Part shown: in pieces, positions 1 through 9,880 of the stretch | Layout of the letters: each line of letters opens with the position of its first letter | Position numbering within the stretch: the stretch's first letter is position 1 | Assembly: GCF_026723765.1 (NCBI RefSeq) | Contig: NZ_CP113524.1 | Coordinates: forward strand, 2,899,001 to 2,963,000 | Origin: Lacrimispora xylanolytica | GTDB taxonomy: Bacteria; Bacillota; Clostridia; Lachnospirales; Lachnospiraceae | Direction: 5' to 3' | Length of the DNA: 64,000 nt | The notes under the pieces: generated by a model | The model's database searches: none | The model's input: only the letters and a program-made list of their open reading frames with translations | Told to the model about the DNA's origin: nothing | Translations under genes and position numbers: made by a program

Positions 1-1589
1 TGCTGATGTTACACTGCCCTCTGTGGTCTCTGTCCCACCCTTCTCCATATCGGGTGCGGTTTCCTGCTCTATGAAAGGAGGATTAGTCGTAGTTTCAACT
101 TCTTGCTTTGTCTCAGTCGTTTCCTTTTCGGCCTTTTTCGTTTCCAAGGGTTTTACAACACCAGAGGTATTCCTTTTTACCACACCTGGTTTCCCTTTAT
201 ATGTACTGGAGTGAAAATATACTTCCGTTAAAACGGCCCCATCTTTTGAGGTTATTAAATAAGTCTTCCAGGTCGACCCTTTGACCCCTGGAGTAACCAC
301 TACCTCCTGGTCCAGCTTCAGGGTTTGATCTTCCTCGTATTTGGATTCAGGGGGGTCGTATTCTTTTACTTTCTCCGAACGCATGGAGATTGTTATTCCC
401 TGTTCCAGAATGGGGATTGCAACGATTGAAATCGTTATTTTCTTATCTTTAAAAACTGCCCGTATAGCCATGGAAGTTTTGCTGTTGTTGACAAAACGAA
501 GATCAGGACCACTATAACCGTCATAGCTTACCATGGCATCTTCTCCTGGTATAACATAAGATGGCTCGAAGCTGTGAGGATGGCGTTCGGTTGTTTTAAT
601 TCCAGCCAGTATAATGGCATTATATAAGGTGGAGGAGACCTGACATACCCCTCCGCCTGGCTCCTCAACAAATTCTCCGTTTCGATAGGCCCCGGCTGGC
701 TTATACCCCCGTTCAACCGTTCGGTTTCCTGTGGTCTCATTAAAGGAGAAGGCTTCACCAGGGTATATGACAAGGCCATCCAGTGCATTGACAGCTAGTT
801 TTATATTATTGTTTCTGTTTTCATTGTTGGTAGCAACGGTTTCAAATGTTCCAATCACCTGATACTTTTCTTTCACCTGAGAAGCCGTTAGGTCTGGTGG
901 CTGTTTTACCGCTTCGGCTTCCACTTCTTCATTGAATTTCTTTTGGTTTACACGACTCATGATTTTATCTGCTGTCTTGTCTTCATCAATCTTGATTCCA
1001 TTTTCTCCGTCTGAATAAATCCATTTGTTATTATCCTTATCACGCCCGGTAAGCTGTGCATTGACAGGGTTTTTATTCCACTTAGCTGCTGCATCTTTTA
1101 CCTGACTTCTTACGCGTTCTTTTGCATCGGCCAAATCGAGGGTATACTCTCCGTCTTCATTCTTTGAGTAAATCTCCTCCAGAAGTTCATCAATCATTCC
1201 AGGAAATGGATTCTTTAACTCCAAAGACTGTTCTTTATATTTAAGTCTTATGTTCCACGAATAGTATTCCAACAACGTTTCTCTTGCTTCTTTTTTATTC
1301 AGCCCCGTAATAGAAACCCCATCCACCTTTATTTCGTTTAGCGATTCCGTCTCTGTATCGGTTTCCATCATAGTCTCTATGCTTTGCTCTATGGTATTGG
1401 TCACTAAAATATCTGTCTTTCGTTTATTCTTTGAGACAGAAGCCCTTACAAAAATGGCTAACCCTATGAATATTACCACAAATATCACAGCCTGTTTGGC
1501 AAATCTTCTTCCGGCCCAAAACTTTCGTTTTCCCATTTTATCCTGTTTTCTTATATGATTTCTTTCTCTATCGCCTTTATGGCGCATAT
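1..1589 (-). CDS. VanW-domain / G5-domain surface protein (3' end cut by the window edge)
   Basis: The frame is open from an ATG at 1589 to base 1, so only the N-terminal part is present. An N-terminal basic stretch is followed by one membrane-anchor helix (about residues 30-48). A PEG/PG-binding-like region comes next, then a VanW domain with the conserved segments VIYPGEAFSFNE and EEPGGGVCQVSSTLYNA. A G5-like beta module follows, and then a Thr/Glu/Lys-rich tail running out of the window. Such proteins sit outside the membrane and are thought to contact peptidoglycan; the biochemical role of VanW domains is unresolved. It lies downstream of a two-component system on the same strand, separated by a strong terminator, so it is probably a separate transcript. 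A second ATG at codon 18 could also serve as start. Confidence 0.85.
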
Positions 1590-1674
1590 TGAACACTCTC
1601 CCTTTTTTTGGCATTGGCGATATCAGACACTTCATTAATCTAACACATAAATATGGGGATTTTATGGGGATAAA

Positions 1675-1707
1675 AACAGCATCGTCAAGGATGCTGACGA
1701 TGCTGTT
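1675..1707 (-). terminator. Rho-independent terminator after the two-component system
   Basis: A perfect 12-bp stem (AACAGCATCGTC / GACGATGCTGTT) with a 9-nt loop is followed, on the minus strand, by a T-rich run. It lies 13 bp beyond the histidine kinase stop codon and before the VanW-domain gene. Confidence 0.9.
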
Positions 1708-1719
1708 TGATTGGTGCTT

Positions 1720-3114
1720 TTATTTCAGTGGCAGGATGATTGTAAAGACAGCTCCTTTGTCCGGGCCGTTTTCTGCTGTTATCTTCCCTCCATGTTTTTC
1801 TACAATAGCCTTTGTAATTGATAGACCAATTCCCATCCCTCCGGTCTTCTTGCTTCTTGATTTATCCACCCGGTAAAACCGGTCGAACAAATAGGGCAAA
1901 TCCGTATTTGGAAAACCAATTCCAGTATCATATACCAGTACCCGTATCTGCTTCCCATTATTTTTGTATTCCACCGTGATCGTCCCGCCTCTGGGGGTGT
2001 AGGCCAATGCATTGGAAATCAGATTTACCATGCACTGCTTGAATCGGTTATAATCGGCGTACACAGGTGATTTTTCTGGTACGATCTGAAGCAGATTAAT
2101 TTCCTTTTCTTTTGCCTTTAACTCAAAATCCCGGAATACAGCCTGATTCATTTCTTCAAATTCAAACATGGTCTGATCCAGGATCTGATTTCGATTCTCC
2201 AGATCATACAGTTCCTTTAATTGGTCCACAATCTTTACCAGTCGCAGGATTTCTCCATGGCAGCTCTCCAGACGGCTCTCCGTTGCTTCCCATACACCAT
2301 CTATCATTGCCTCCATATGGCTTTGAAGATTGGTTAAAGGAGTACGAAGCTCATGGGCCACATCGGTAGTGATCTGCCGTTTTTGTTTTTCCTCCATTTC
2401 AAGAGCCTTGGACATTTCATTAATGGAATCTATTAATTTATTTGTTTCCACGACAGGAGAACGAGTTTTTGTCTGTGCACCGTATTCTCCTCCGGCAATT
2501 TTCTGAGCCAGGCAAATGACACTTGTAATGGGTTTTGTTACGATCCACGCGATTAAAAAGCCCAGTACGATTACAAGAAAAATAGCCGCACCCCCGATAA
2601 ACAAAAGAGAGCTGTTTAAATCTTTCATCAGACTCAGCTCCTGATCGTTTAGTGAATACGGTCCATAATAGCCTATTTTCAGCGTTCCTGTGACTTTGTC
2701 TTTCTGTTTCAGTGTAAAGGTTTCTTCTAAATAGCTGCCATTAAAATTGGGATATTTCCGTTGCATGGTATTTTCCGCATGTCTCAGTACTATGTTACAC
2801 TCTTCCGCCCGGTGGCTTTTCGCATCCCAGTCAATTTGCTTGTTGGTTGACTGGACATGAATGATCATGCCATTTTGCAAGGCAGCATAGCCAATGATTT
2901 CAATTCCTTCTTTCTCATACATTTCTGTCTTTGAATTATATAACTGATCAATTTGAGTCTTGATCTGTTCCATCTGATTTCTTTGCTGTTTTCTCGCATA
3001 CTGTTCAAAAATATCATCTGCCGTTAAATTGAATAGGATGCTGAGGGCAAAAATTATGAGCAGTGCAATGGCTGAATAGGATACAATTAAAGTGTTTTTT
3101 AAGGTTAATTTCAT
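1720..3114 (-). CDS. Sensor histidine kinase (HAMP, HisKA, HATPase)
   Basis: This 464-residue membrane kinase has TM helices at about residues 10-30 and 168-192, flanking a roughly 135-residue extracytoplasmic sensor. A HAMP linker follows. The phospho-acceptor is His254 in DVAHELRTPLTNLQ. The ATPase lobe shows the N box (NLISNALAY), G1 (DTGIGF) and G2 (GGMGIGLSI) motifs, close to BaeS/PhoR-type kinases. The start overlaps the stop of the response regulator gene by 4 bp, so the two are translationally coupled. The signal sensed cannot be told from sequence. The neighbouring VanW-domain and PAP2 genes suggest a cell-envelope theme, but that is inference. Confidence 0.93.
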   Translation of the reverse strand: MKLTLKNTLIVSYSAIALLIIFALSILFNLTADDIFEQYARKQQRNQMEQIKTQIDQLYNSKTEMYEKEGIEIIGYAALQNGMIIHVQSTNKQIDWDAKSHRAEECNIVLRHAENTMQRKYPNFNGSYLEETFTLKQKDKVTGTLKIGYYGPYSLNDQELSLMKDLNSSLLFIGGAAIFLVIVLGFLIAWIVTKPITSVICLAQKIAGGEYGAQTKTRSPVVETNKLIDSINEMSKALEMEEKQKRQITTDVAHELRTPLTNLQSHMEAMIDGVWEATESRLESCHGEILRLVKIVDQLKELYDLENRNQILDQTMFEFEEMNQAVFRDFELKAKEKEINLLQIVPEKSPVYADYNRFKQCMVNLISNALAYTPRGGTITVEYKNNGKQIRVLVYDTGIGFPNTDLPYLFDRFYRVDKSRSKKTGGMGIGLSITKAIVEKHGGKITAENGPDKGAVFTIILPLK

Positions 3115-3812
3115 AGCTCTGCTCCGGCAAATTTATATCCCATCCCATGGACTGTGATAATATAAACTGGTTTTTTCCTGTTGTCTTCGATCTTTGTTCG
3201 GATGCTTTTAATATAAGTATCAATGCTTCTGTCATAACCATCAAAATTATCATCGAGAGCAAAGGTAATTAACTGCTCTCTGGTAAATGTCCTGTTTGGG
3301 GCTTTGGCAAGGGTAATGAAAATCTTATACTCCGTAGGGGTAAGCCCGGCTTCTCTTCCCCTGATTTTCACATTCCGGTTCTCAAAATCAATGACCAATT
3401 CTCCCTGACGAAAGAAAAGAGGAACGCCTGTAAGCTGGTCACTTTCCACTCTTCTTAAGACCGCTTCAATCTTTGCGACTACCGTTCTTGGGCTGAATGG
3501 TTTAAAGATATAATCGTCCGCTCCCACGTTCAGTCCCTTAATGAGATCCTGCTCTTCCGTCTTTGCGGACACCATAATGATGGGTACCCGGGAATTCATG
3601 CGAATCATCTGACAAATCTGTTCCCCCATAATATCCGGCAGCATCAGGTCTAAGATAACCAGAGAAACGTCATGATTCCGAAACAGTTCCATGGCATTGG
3701 CTCCGTCATAAGCACAAAGAATATCATATCCCGCTTTCTCTAAGTATGCCTGTAAAACTTCCACTATTTTTTCTTCATCATCCACAATCAGGATGGTTCG
3801 GTTCTTTTTCAT
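3111..3812 (-). CDS. OmpR/PhoB-family response regulator
   Basis: This 233-residue cytoplasmic regulator is the partner of the downstream kinase. The receiver domain has the acidic pair Asp11-Asp12, phospho-acceptor Asp55 in LVILDLMLPD, and Lys84 in MVSAK. A C-terminal winged-helix DNA-binding domain (about residues 135-230) carries the typical GLTPTEYKIF and IRTKIEDN segments. Length is normal for the family. It is the first gene of the pair. The 135-bp gap to the PAP2 gene upstream, on the same strand, probably contains its promoter. Targets are unknown; the linked VanW and PAP2 genes are candidates. Confidence 0.94.
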   Translation of the reverse strand: MKKNRTILIVDDEEKIVEVLQAYLEKAGYDILCAYDGANAMELFRNHDVSLVILDLMLPDIMGEQICQMIRMNSRVPIIMVSAKTEEQDLIKGLNVGADDYIFKPFSPRTVVAKIEAVLRRVESDQLTGVPLFFRQGELVIDFENRNVKIRGREAGLTPTEYKIFITLAKAPNRTFTREQLITFALDDNFDGYDRSIDTYIKSIRTKIEDNRKKPVYIITVHGMGYKFAGAEL

Positions 3813-3947
3813 ATCAGCTTCCTCATTTTGTAAATATAAACTTCCCTTTGCGCTTCTAAAACAATGAAACGGTTGGTTACATTGTTTGTTTTCCTCAGAT
3901 ATAGTAGCAAAATTATATGGGGAAAATATGATGATTCTCTGAAATAA

Positions 3948-4499
3948 CTATGATTTCATACTATATTTCTTATCCATCATACGTCTTATACCAATAAAGA
4001 CCAGTGCTCCAATCAGGGAACCCATCAAAGCTGCCCCTAGAACATCACTGGGAAAGTGAACAAATAGATATAACCTTGAAAAGGCAATCAAACAGGCCAG
4101 CGGGATGGCTATATAACCAAACTTTCTATTGCTCATCGTAAGAATGGTGGCTGAAATGGCTGAGGAAAGGGTATGTCCTGACGGAAAGGAATAGTCGGTT
4201 GGATTTGTAATTAAAAGTGTAATCGTATCTTCTATCCAGTTGGGCCTTGAACGGCCAATCAAATTTTTCAGAAGCAGATTTCCAATCAAAAGCCCTGCCA
4301 TCAGTCCAACAAGAAGCGTAATTCCATAGGTTCTGTATCGCATGGTACACAATAATACAAATGCTGTCAGGAGCCAAATAAATCCACTGTTTCCTAGCCA
4401 TGTAATCTTAGGCATTAAAAAATCCAGTGCAGGACAGTGAAACGTATCTCGTATCCAATATAAAACTGTCCAATCAATCTTTGTAATGAATTCTACCAT
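3948..4499 (-). CDS. PAP2-family membrane phosphatase
   Basis: This 183-residue integral membrane protein has the three-part PAP2 signature in order: KNLIGRSRP (KX6RP), PSGH, and SRLYLFVHFPSD (SRX5HX3D). These motifs build the lipid-phosphate phosphatase active site, with the PSGH His and the final His as catalytic residues. Members dephosphorylate undecaprenyl pyrophosphate, phosphatidic acid or PGP; the substrate here cannot be assigned. Five to six hydrophobic helices are visible. It is oriented like the two-component pair but separated by 135 bp. Undecaprenyl-PP phosphatase (a bacitracin-resistance-type activity) is a reasonable alternative name. Confidence 0.88.
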   Translation of the reverse strand: MVEFITKIDWTVLYWIRDTFHCPALDFLMPKITWLGNSGFIWLLTAFVLLCTMRYRTYGITLLVGLMAGLLIGNLLLKNLIGRSRPNWIEDTITLLITNPTDYSFPSGHTLSSAISATILTMSNRKFGYIAIPLACLIAFSRLYLFVHFPSDVLGAALMGSLIGALVFIGIRRMMDKKYSMKS

Positions 4500-4793
4500 C
4501 TTGTACGCCTCTTTTATTGTATTATTTTATTTTTCAACTCTTACCGATGATATATTTAACCAACGATTACCATTTTACTTTCTATTGCATTTCTCTTATT
4601 ATATCCTATCTATATCATGCTATAAACCATCAATGTCATTCCTGATCTGTTCGAATTTTTCATCCAAAAACAAAATTTTATCATTGTTACTATGATTTAG
4701 ATATATTTCGTCACAGTATTTTGGTATTATAAAATACCCCGAAGGAGATACTATAGCTCTAATAAATCATGCATAATAAGGAGGTCAAGAGGA

Positions 4794-5687
4794 ATGAGAA
4801 GTTTACAAAGTATGGTTGTGGAAGGATTAATTAAAATAATTATGAGACAGGCCGATCCCACCACTTACATGGAGAAAAGAAGGAAAGAAAACGCATCTCC
4901 CTATGTCCTTCCTGTTAATTCGCAGAAAAAATACAGAATAAAGAAGCTTAGTTCTTATTCATTGGACACTTATATGCTAAAGTCGGCCTCAAATCCAGAT
5001 AAGAGACAAATTTTATTCCTGCCTGGCGGAGGATATATCGAGCAGCCGCTCCTGTGGCATTGGCGCTTTTTATACCAATTATCTCAAAAACTAAATGGAA
5101 CTATTACGGTCCCCATCTATCCCAAAGCACCGAATCATCAATATAAGGAGTCCTTTGATAAGGTTCTCCCCATTTATAAGGATTTATTAACAAAGACGTC
5201 CCCAGAAAACATTGTGATTATGGGAGACTCTGCCGGAGGAGGCTTTGCACTGGCCTTTTGTCAATTACTATTAAAGGAAGGAATCTCGCAGCCAGGCAAC
5301 ATCATACTTCTGTCCCCCTGGCTGGACATTGCTTTACGTAATCCACAAATTGCACCTATGATAAAAATGGAACCTATGCTGAATCTTAAACTTTTAAGAA
5401 TGGCCGGCAAGGCGTATGCTGGAGATACTGACACGAGTGATTACTTATTAAGCCCAATTAATGGCCCAATCAATGGTCTTGGAAAAATCTCATTGTTTAT
5501 CGGTACCCACGAATTCTTTCTGCCTGATGCCCGAAAATTTAAAATGCTGGCAAAAAAGCAGAATGTTTCTATTAATTACTTTGAATATCCCAAAATGAAT
5601 CATGTTTTCCCTGTCCTCCCGATTCCAGAGGCCAGGCTTGCTATGAAGCAAATAATAAATATCATAGAAGGAAATCAAATAACGTAA
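4794..5687 (+). CDS. Alpha/beta hydrolase (acetyl-esterase/lipase type)
   Basis: This 297-residue protein belongs to the alpha/beta-hydrolase fold-3 / esterase group. The oxyanion-hole motif is LPGGGY, with Leu-Pro in place of the usual His-Gly. The nucleophile Ser lies in GDSAGGG. The acid is probably Asp in LPDARKF and the base His in MNHVFP near residue 275. The start has a very strong ribosome-binding site (AGGAGG about 8 bp upstream). It stands alone, divergent from the PAP2 gene, and is followed by a hairpin terminator. The N-terminal 60 residues are basic with no signal peptide, so it is cytoplasmic. Substrate is unknown. Confidence 0.85.
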   Translation: MRSLQSMVVEGLIKIIMRQADPTTYMEKRRKENASPYVLPVNSQKKYRIKKLSSYSLDTYMLKSASNPDKRQILFLPGGGYIEQPLLWHWRFLYQLSQKLNGTITVPIYPKAPNHQYKESFDKVLPIYKDLLTKTSPENIVIMGDSAGGGFALAFCQLLLKEGISQPGNIILLSPWLDIALRNPQIAPMIKMEPMLNLKLLRMAGKAYAGDTDTSDYLLSPINGPINGLGKISLFIGTHEFFLPDARKFKMLAKKQNVSINYFEYPKMNHVFPVLPIPEARLAMKQIINIIEGNQIT

Positions 5688-5698
5688 GAAGCATTCTT

Positions 5699-5728
5699 AC
5701 AGCCACAGGCATTCATACCTGTGGCTGT
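5699..5728. terminator. Hairpin between convergent genes (copy 1 of a recurring stem)
   Basis: An 11-bp stem (ACAGCCACAGG / CCTGTGGCTGT) with an 8-nt loop lies between the convergent hydrolase gene and hypA. The core AGCCACAGGCATTC..CCTGTGGCT recurs at 55452-55481 and 57305-57334. There is no strong T-run, so it may act as a weak bidirectional terminator. Confidence 0.6.
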
Positions 5729-5741
5729 GTGAAAGAATCTA

Positions 5742-6083
5742 TTAATTACATACAATTTCCTTTATCACCATGTCATCGCCCTCCAGAATTTCCATATCCC
5801 TTCCGTTGCAATCAGGGCAGTTTAAGTCGTTGTATACTGCATTAAAAACCCTGTTGCAGTTTTTACATTTCACAATGCCGGGAATGACGATGAGCTCCAG
5901 CTCAGTTTTTTCCATAAACGTCTTATAAGAAGCTGCTGGCCAGCTTTTTTCCAAGTACCTGGGGACGATACCGGAAAGCTCACCAACTTCAATGACAAGC
6001 TTGTGAACTTCTGTTACGTTCTGTTCCTTTACAATGCGCTCAATGGTATGAACCATAGAATTTAATACACCAAGCTCATGCAT
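5742..6083 (-). CDS. hypA: Hydrogenase/urease nickel-insertion chaperone HypA
   Basis: The protein has 113 residues from the ATG at 6083. That start gives the canonical MHE N-terminus, whose His2 is the nickel ligand; the longer frame reading upstream is not needed. The zinc site is formed by Cys73-Cys76 and Cys89-Cys92 (CKNC..CPDC). HypA delivers nickel together with HypB to [NiFe]-hydrogenase large subunits or other nickel enzymes. It is the last gene of an operon hypB / iron-sulfur flavoprotein / hypA, starting 19 bp after the flavoprotein stop. No hydrogenase structural gene lies in the window. Confidence 0.93.
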   Translation of the reverse strand: MHELGVLNSMVHTIERIVKEQNVTEVHKLVIEVGELSGIVPRYLEKSWPAASYKTFMEKTELELIVIPGIVKCKNCNRVFNAVYNDLNCPDCNGRDMEILEGDDMVIKEIVCN

Positions 6084-6102
6084 GATTCCTTCTCCCTTTC
6101 TC

Positions 6103-8793
6103 CTATCCCCGACTGCCAACGCTTTCTTTGAGGGTGGCTTTCGCAATCTTCCCGGTACGTACAATTGCATTGGCTGCAATCTTTACCGGAAGTTTTTCAT
6201 ACGTATTGGGAATCGTGTCATAGGTTCGTTCCAAATGAATGGCATCAAATTTACACTTCGTGGTACACATGCCACACCCCAGACACATATAAGGGTCGAT
6301 TTCAACTGCACCGCAGCCAAGGCAGCGTTCCGTCTCTCTTTTTAGCTGCTCCTCGGTAAAGGTCATACGTTCATCCTGAAAGCTCCCTTTTTTCTCAGAG
6401 GAATGGCCCGCTCTTTGACGAGGCGTCATATCAAAATCCTGTAAGCCAATGGCAACATTATTCTTATCAAAAGCATGAAATTCCCGGCGGTCACGGCCAA
6501 ATACCAGAGACTGTCCCGGCTGTACATAACGGTGAATGGAGATTGCAGCTTCTTTTCCTGCTGCTATGGCATGAATTGCATATTTAGGGCCGGTAAAGCA
6601 ATCACCGCCGACAAATACATCCGGTTCCAACGTCTGTAAGGTCAGATTGTCTGCTTTTGCAGTACCGCCCTTATGAAACCCCACCTTACTGTCTATTAGA
6701 AGACCGCCCCATGCAATGGACTGACCGATGGAGATCAGGACAGCATCCGCTTTTACGGTCAGGGTATCATCTTCATCGTATTGTGGACTGAAATGTTTGT
6801 TTTCATCGAACACACGGAGGCAGCGCTTAAATTCTATACCGCTTACCTTACCATCTTCTGTCAGAATGCGCTTAGGGCCCCAGCCATTATGAAAAATAAC
6901 GTTATCTTCCTTGGCTTCTTCAATTTCCTCCGGTAATGCCGGCATCTCACCGGGACTTTCCAGGCAATAAAGATCCAAAAAGTCTGCTCCTTGCCTAACC
7001 CCTGTACGTGCAACATCCATGGCTACATTACCGCCTCCAATTACAACTACATGGCCAGATAGTTCTGCCTTTCTTCCAAGGTTTACATCCCGAAGGAAAT
7101 CAACGCCGGAGATTACACCCAAAGCCTCCTCCCCTTCGATGGAAAGACTTCTGCCTCCCTGTGCACCGATTGCCAGATAAAAGGCTTCATACCCTTCTTT
7201 CCTCAGCTCTTGAAGCGTAACATCCTTACCCACTTCAATTCCTGTTTGAAAGGAAACGCCCATCTCTTTAAGAACATCGATTTCCGCATGAAGAACGTCT
7301 TTTTCCAAACGGAAGGCCGGAATACCCAGGGAGAGCATACCGCCAAGCTTTCCTTCCTTTTCAAATACCGTGACCTGATAACCATCAATTGCCAGGTAAT
7401 ATGCACAGGAAAGGCCGGAAGGTCCGGAGCCCACCACTGCAATTTTATTGCCAAGATGATAGCGCATAGGCGGGATATATCGTATGGAGCCATCTAGTTC
7501 CTTATCTGCAATGAATTTTTTGATTTCATCAATGGAAACAGGTTCATCAATATCTCCCCGGGTGCATTCACTTTCACAACCATGGGGACAAATCCGCCCG
7601 CAGACCGCTGGAAATGGATTTTCTTTCTTAATAAGCTCCAGCGCTTCCTGGTAACGGCCATGAGCAGCAAGCTTTATATAACCCTGTACCGAAATATGTG
7701 CCGGGCAGGCAGTTTTACAGGGAGACGTTCCTTCTTCTGTTACATCTTCCCGATTTTCCCGATAATCCACATTCCAGTTGCTTTCCTTCCAGATATGATC
7801 CCGGGCGGTAGGTTCTGCTTTTATGGTTATCGGGGTTTTGGAGCAAAGCTTTTGTCCAAGCTTTAACGCGTTTACTGGACAATGCTCCACACATTGTCCG
7901 CAGGCTACACAATTTTCTTTCTTTATCTTTGCCGTGAAATTGGAACGTATGGCATCTGGCGTGTTAAAAAGGGTTGCAAGCCTTAAAGAAAAGCAGGAGC
8001 AGCCGCAGCAGTTACAAATTGCCGCCGATTCTCCCAGTCCATCGGTATGGGGCATTTCATGCATCAGACCATTATTTTCTGCAAATTGAATCAATTCTTT
8101 TGCTTCTTCCCGTGAGATTTTACGTCCTCTTCCCGTTTTTATGTAATATTCGGCTCCTTCTCCCATCTGAATGCAGATTTCCTGTTCCAGATGACCGCAG
8201 CCCTCATTCATGACACGGCGTGACTGGCGGCAGGAGCAGTCAGAGACCGAAAAAGTGTCGTATTTATCCAGATAATAGGAAAGGCGTTCCCAAGGCTTTG
8301 TTCCAGGGATATCTTTGATGGCCTCTTCCACTGGGATCACACGCATCATAGCCATTCCCTGAGGAAATTTTGCTGCCATGGGTGCAAGCCGCAGTCTGGT
8401 GTACTCTTCAAAGGCTTTTCCGATCTCAGGGTGTTTATTTAGCTGTTCCCGGTTATTTACCATCATTTCCAGCATACCAGGTGCAAATATATTTACAAAA
8501 AACCTTTCTTTGTGGTCTTCCTTATCCTTCCACACTTTAGCCACACCAGTTATGGCCAGCTGCTCCAACAAAGATTTCGTTTCCTTTTTGCTCTTTCCCG
8601 AACGCTTTGCAATATATTCAAACGTTCGAGGTTTACGCAGTCCGATAATCATAGCTATGTCAGCCATATCATCTGTTACAACACAGTTCAGAGAGTAGTA
8701 TTCAGGAGAATTCTCATCAATTTTATTCATGACTCCGGCAATGCCACCTACCATCTTAGCCAGCTTTACAATTTTAGGTCTTAATTCACTCAT
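6103..8793 (-). CDS. Multi-cluster Fe-S/FAD NAD(P)H oxidoreductase (GltD/NfnB-like)
   Basis: This 896-residue cytoplasmic redox protein starts with a winged-helix-like and Cys-rich N-terminal part (DCSCRQSRR near 186; CNCCGCSC near 260-267). A ferredoxin-type cluster follows at CVACGQCVEHCP (295-305). Next is a GltD-type N-domain with Cys359, 363, 398, 402, 406 and 410, an FAD Rossmann motif VVGSGPSGL (453-461), and an NAD(P)H motif VIGGGNVAMD near 595. A C-terminal ferredoxin module CLGCGMCTTKC closes the protein. The family transfers electrons between NAD(P)H and ferredoxin-like partners. Its location between hypB and hypA suggests service to a nickel enzyme or hydrogenase encoded elsewhere, which is inference. 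Confidence 0.85.
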   Translation of the reverse strand: MSELRPKIVKLAKMVGGIAGVMNKIDENSPEYYSLNCVVTDDMADIAMIIGLRKPRTFEYIAKRSGKSKKETKSLLEQLAITGVAKVWKDKEDHKERFFVNIFAPGMLEMMVNNREQLNKHPEIGKAFEEYTRLRLAPMAAKFPQGMAMMRVIPVEEAIKDIPGTKPWERLSYYLDKYDTFSVSDCSCRQSRRVMNEGCGHLEQEICIQMGEGAEYYIKTGRGRKISREEAKELIQFAENNGLMHEMPHTDGLGESAAICNCCGCSCFSLRLATLFNTPDAIRSNFTAKIKKENCVACGQCVEHCPVNALKLGQKLCSKTPITIKAEPTARDHIWKESNWNVDYRENREDVTEEGTSPCKTACPAHISVQGYIKLAAHGRYQEALELIKKENPFPAVCGRICPHGCESECTRGDIDEPVSIDEIKKFIADKELDGSIRYIPPMRYHLGNKIAVVGSGPSGLSCAYYLAIDGYQVTVFEKEGKLGGMLSLGIPAFRLEKDVLHAEIDVLKEMGVSFQTGIEVGKDVTLQELRKEGYEAFYLAIGAQGGRSLSIEGEEALGVISGVDFLRDVNLGRKAELSGHVVVIGGGNVAMDVARTGVRQGADFLDLYCLESPGEMPALPEEIEEAKEDNVIFHNGWGPKRILTEDGKVSGIEFKRCLRVFDENKHFSPQYDEDDTLTVKADAVLISIGQSIAWGGLLIDSKVGFHKGGTAKADNLTLQTLEPDVFVGGDCFTGPKYAIHAIAAGKEAAISIHRYVQPGQSLVFGRDRREFHAFDKNNVAIGLQDFDMTPRQRAGHSSEKKGSFQDERMTFTEEQLKRETERCLGCGAVEIDPYMCLGCGMCTTKCKFDAIHLERTYDTIPNTYEKLPVKIAANAIVRTGKIAKATLKESVGSRG

Positions 8794-8862
8794 AATTTCC
8801 TTTCCCGCGCTTGTTTACGCATATAAAGTTTATGATTATTTTTTAAGATCGTTATTTTTTTA

Positions 8863-9532
8863 TCACTCACACCATGATTTTACTGCATTGTTTAACCAGT
8901 CGGTCCATTCCTTTATCCCTTCATTCTTTAACGCACTAATGGGTATAATAATGGCATTGGGATTACGAAGTCTGATATCAGCTTTACATGTTTCCAGATC
9001 AAAATCAAAGTATGGCATTACATCCACCTTGTTTATCAGCACTACATCACAGACAGAGAACATCAACGGATATTTCAGGGGCTTATCGTCTCCTTCTGGT
9101 ATTGAGAGAATCATTGCATTTTTTACTGCGCCCGTATCAAATTCAGCAGGGCATACCAGATTGCCTACATTTTCTAATATGACAAGGTCAAGTCCGTCGG
9201 TATCAAGACCTTCTAACCCTTGCCGGGTCATCTCTGCATCCAGATGGCACATGCCGCCGGTATGAAGCTGAATGGTCTTTACACCCGTTTTCTGAATGGT
9301 TCTTGCATCTACGTCTGAATCAATGTCTGCTTCCATGACTCCAATACGAAGCCGATCCTTTAAAGCTTCAATGGTACGGGTCAGGGTAGTCGTCTTACCA
9401 GCACCGGGACTTGACATGAGGTTAAGTAAAAAGACCTTCTTATCCTTTAATTCCTCACGAAGCTTTGAGGCCTGTAAGGAGTTGTCTGAAAAAAATACTT
9501 GTTTTTATCTCAAGAACCTTGAAATCTTCCAA
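8863..9532 (-). CDS. hypB: GTPase HypB (nickel insertion), with a +1 frameshift near the N-terminus
   Basis: The GTPase core is intact: P-loop MSSPGAGKTT, metal site GGMCHLDAEM, ENVGNLVCP, and NKVD for guanine recognition. HypB normally continues upstream of the P-loop. Here the upstream frame encodes FSDNSLQASKLREELKDKK then VFLLNL, but meets a stop without any start. The missing N-terminus (EDFKVLEIKTSIF) lies in the adjacent frame, beginning with TTG at 9532 and preceded by AGGAG. Dropping one base from the seven-base A/T run at 9489-9495 joins the two into a normal protein of about 220 residues. It is either a real mutation, slippage-corrected expression, or a sequence error. Translation from the in-frame ATG at 9417 would remove the strand before the P-loop. 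Confidence 0.85.
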
Positions 9533-9880
9533 GTGTCACGCTCCTTTCTTTTTATTCTCTTTTTTTGTCATCTGCTTTCCTGTCAATCACGTTTTAGCAT
9601 TCATTCAATTCAATAAATTTTATTACCGTAAGGGTGCAGGAATTTTCACATCATTGTTTTGGTTCAGCCAGGGGAATGGCTGAATTATTTCCATCCATAT
9701 TATTATAAAATAATCTATGATAACTGGCAATCATGCAAAAAATTATTGTGATTTTTTCATATTTTTTTGTAGGATTTTTGTGAGAATGTATGAGAAAATG
9801 AGACTGTTTTGTGGTATGACCAATACCAGTTAAAGTAATTAAGGCAAGTGGCGTTTTAAAACCTTATTGATAAAAATTAT
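9533..9880. other. Intergenic region upstream of hypB
   Basis: About 350 bp of AT-rich DNA without a credible gene. It should hold the hypB operon promoter, and AAGGAG just upstream of 9532 supports the TTG start. One inverted repeat, TTCAGCCA / TGGCTGAA, lies at 9663-9684 and could be an operator or leader hairpin; no T-run follows it. Confidence 0.5.

Noticed and set aside
1-1589. VanW-domain protein as part of the vanG cluster
   Set aside because: It is 19 kb from vanT in a separate unit; VanW domains are widespread in non-resistance surface proteins.
7210-7497. Long antisense frames opposite the Fe-S flavoprotein and several other genes
   Set aside because: They are shadows of well-supported genes with no start signals of their own.
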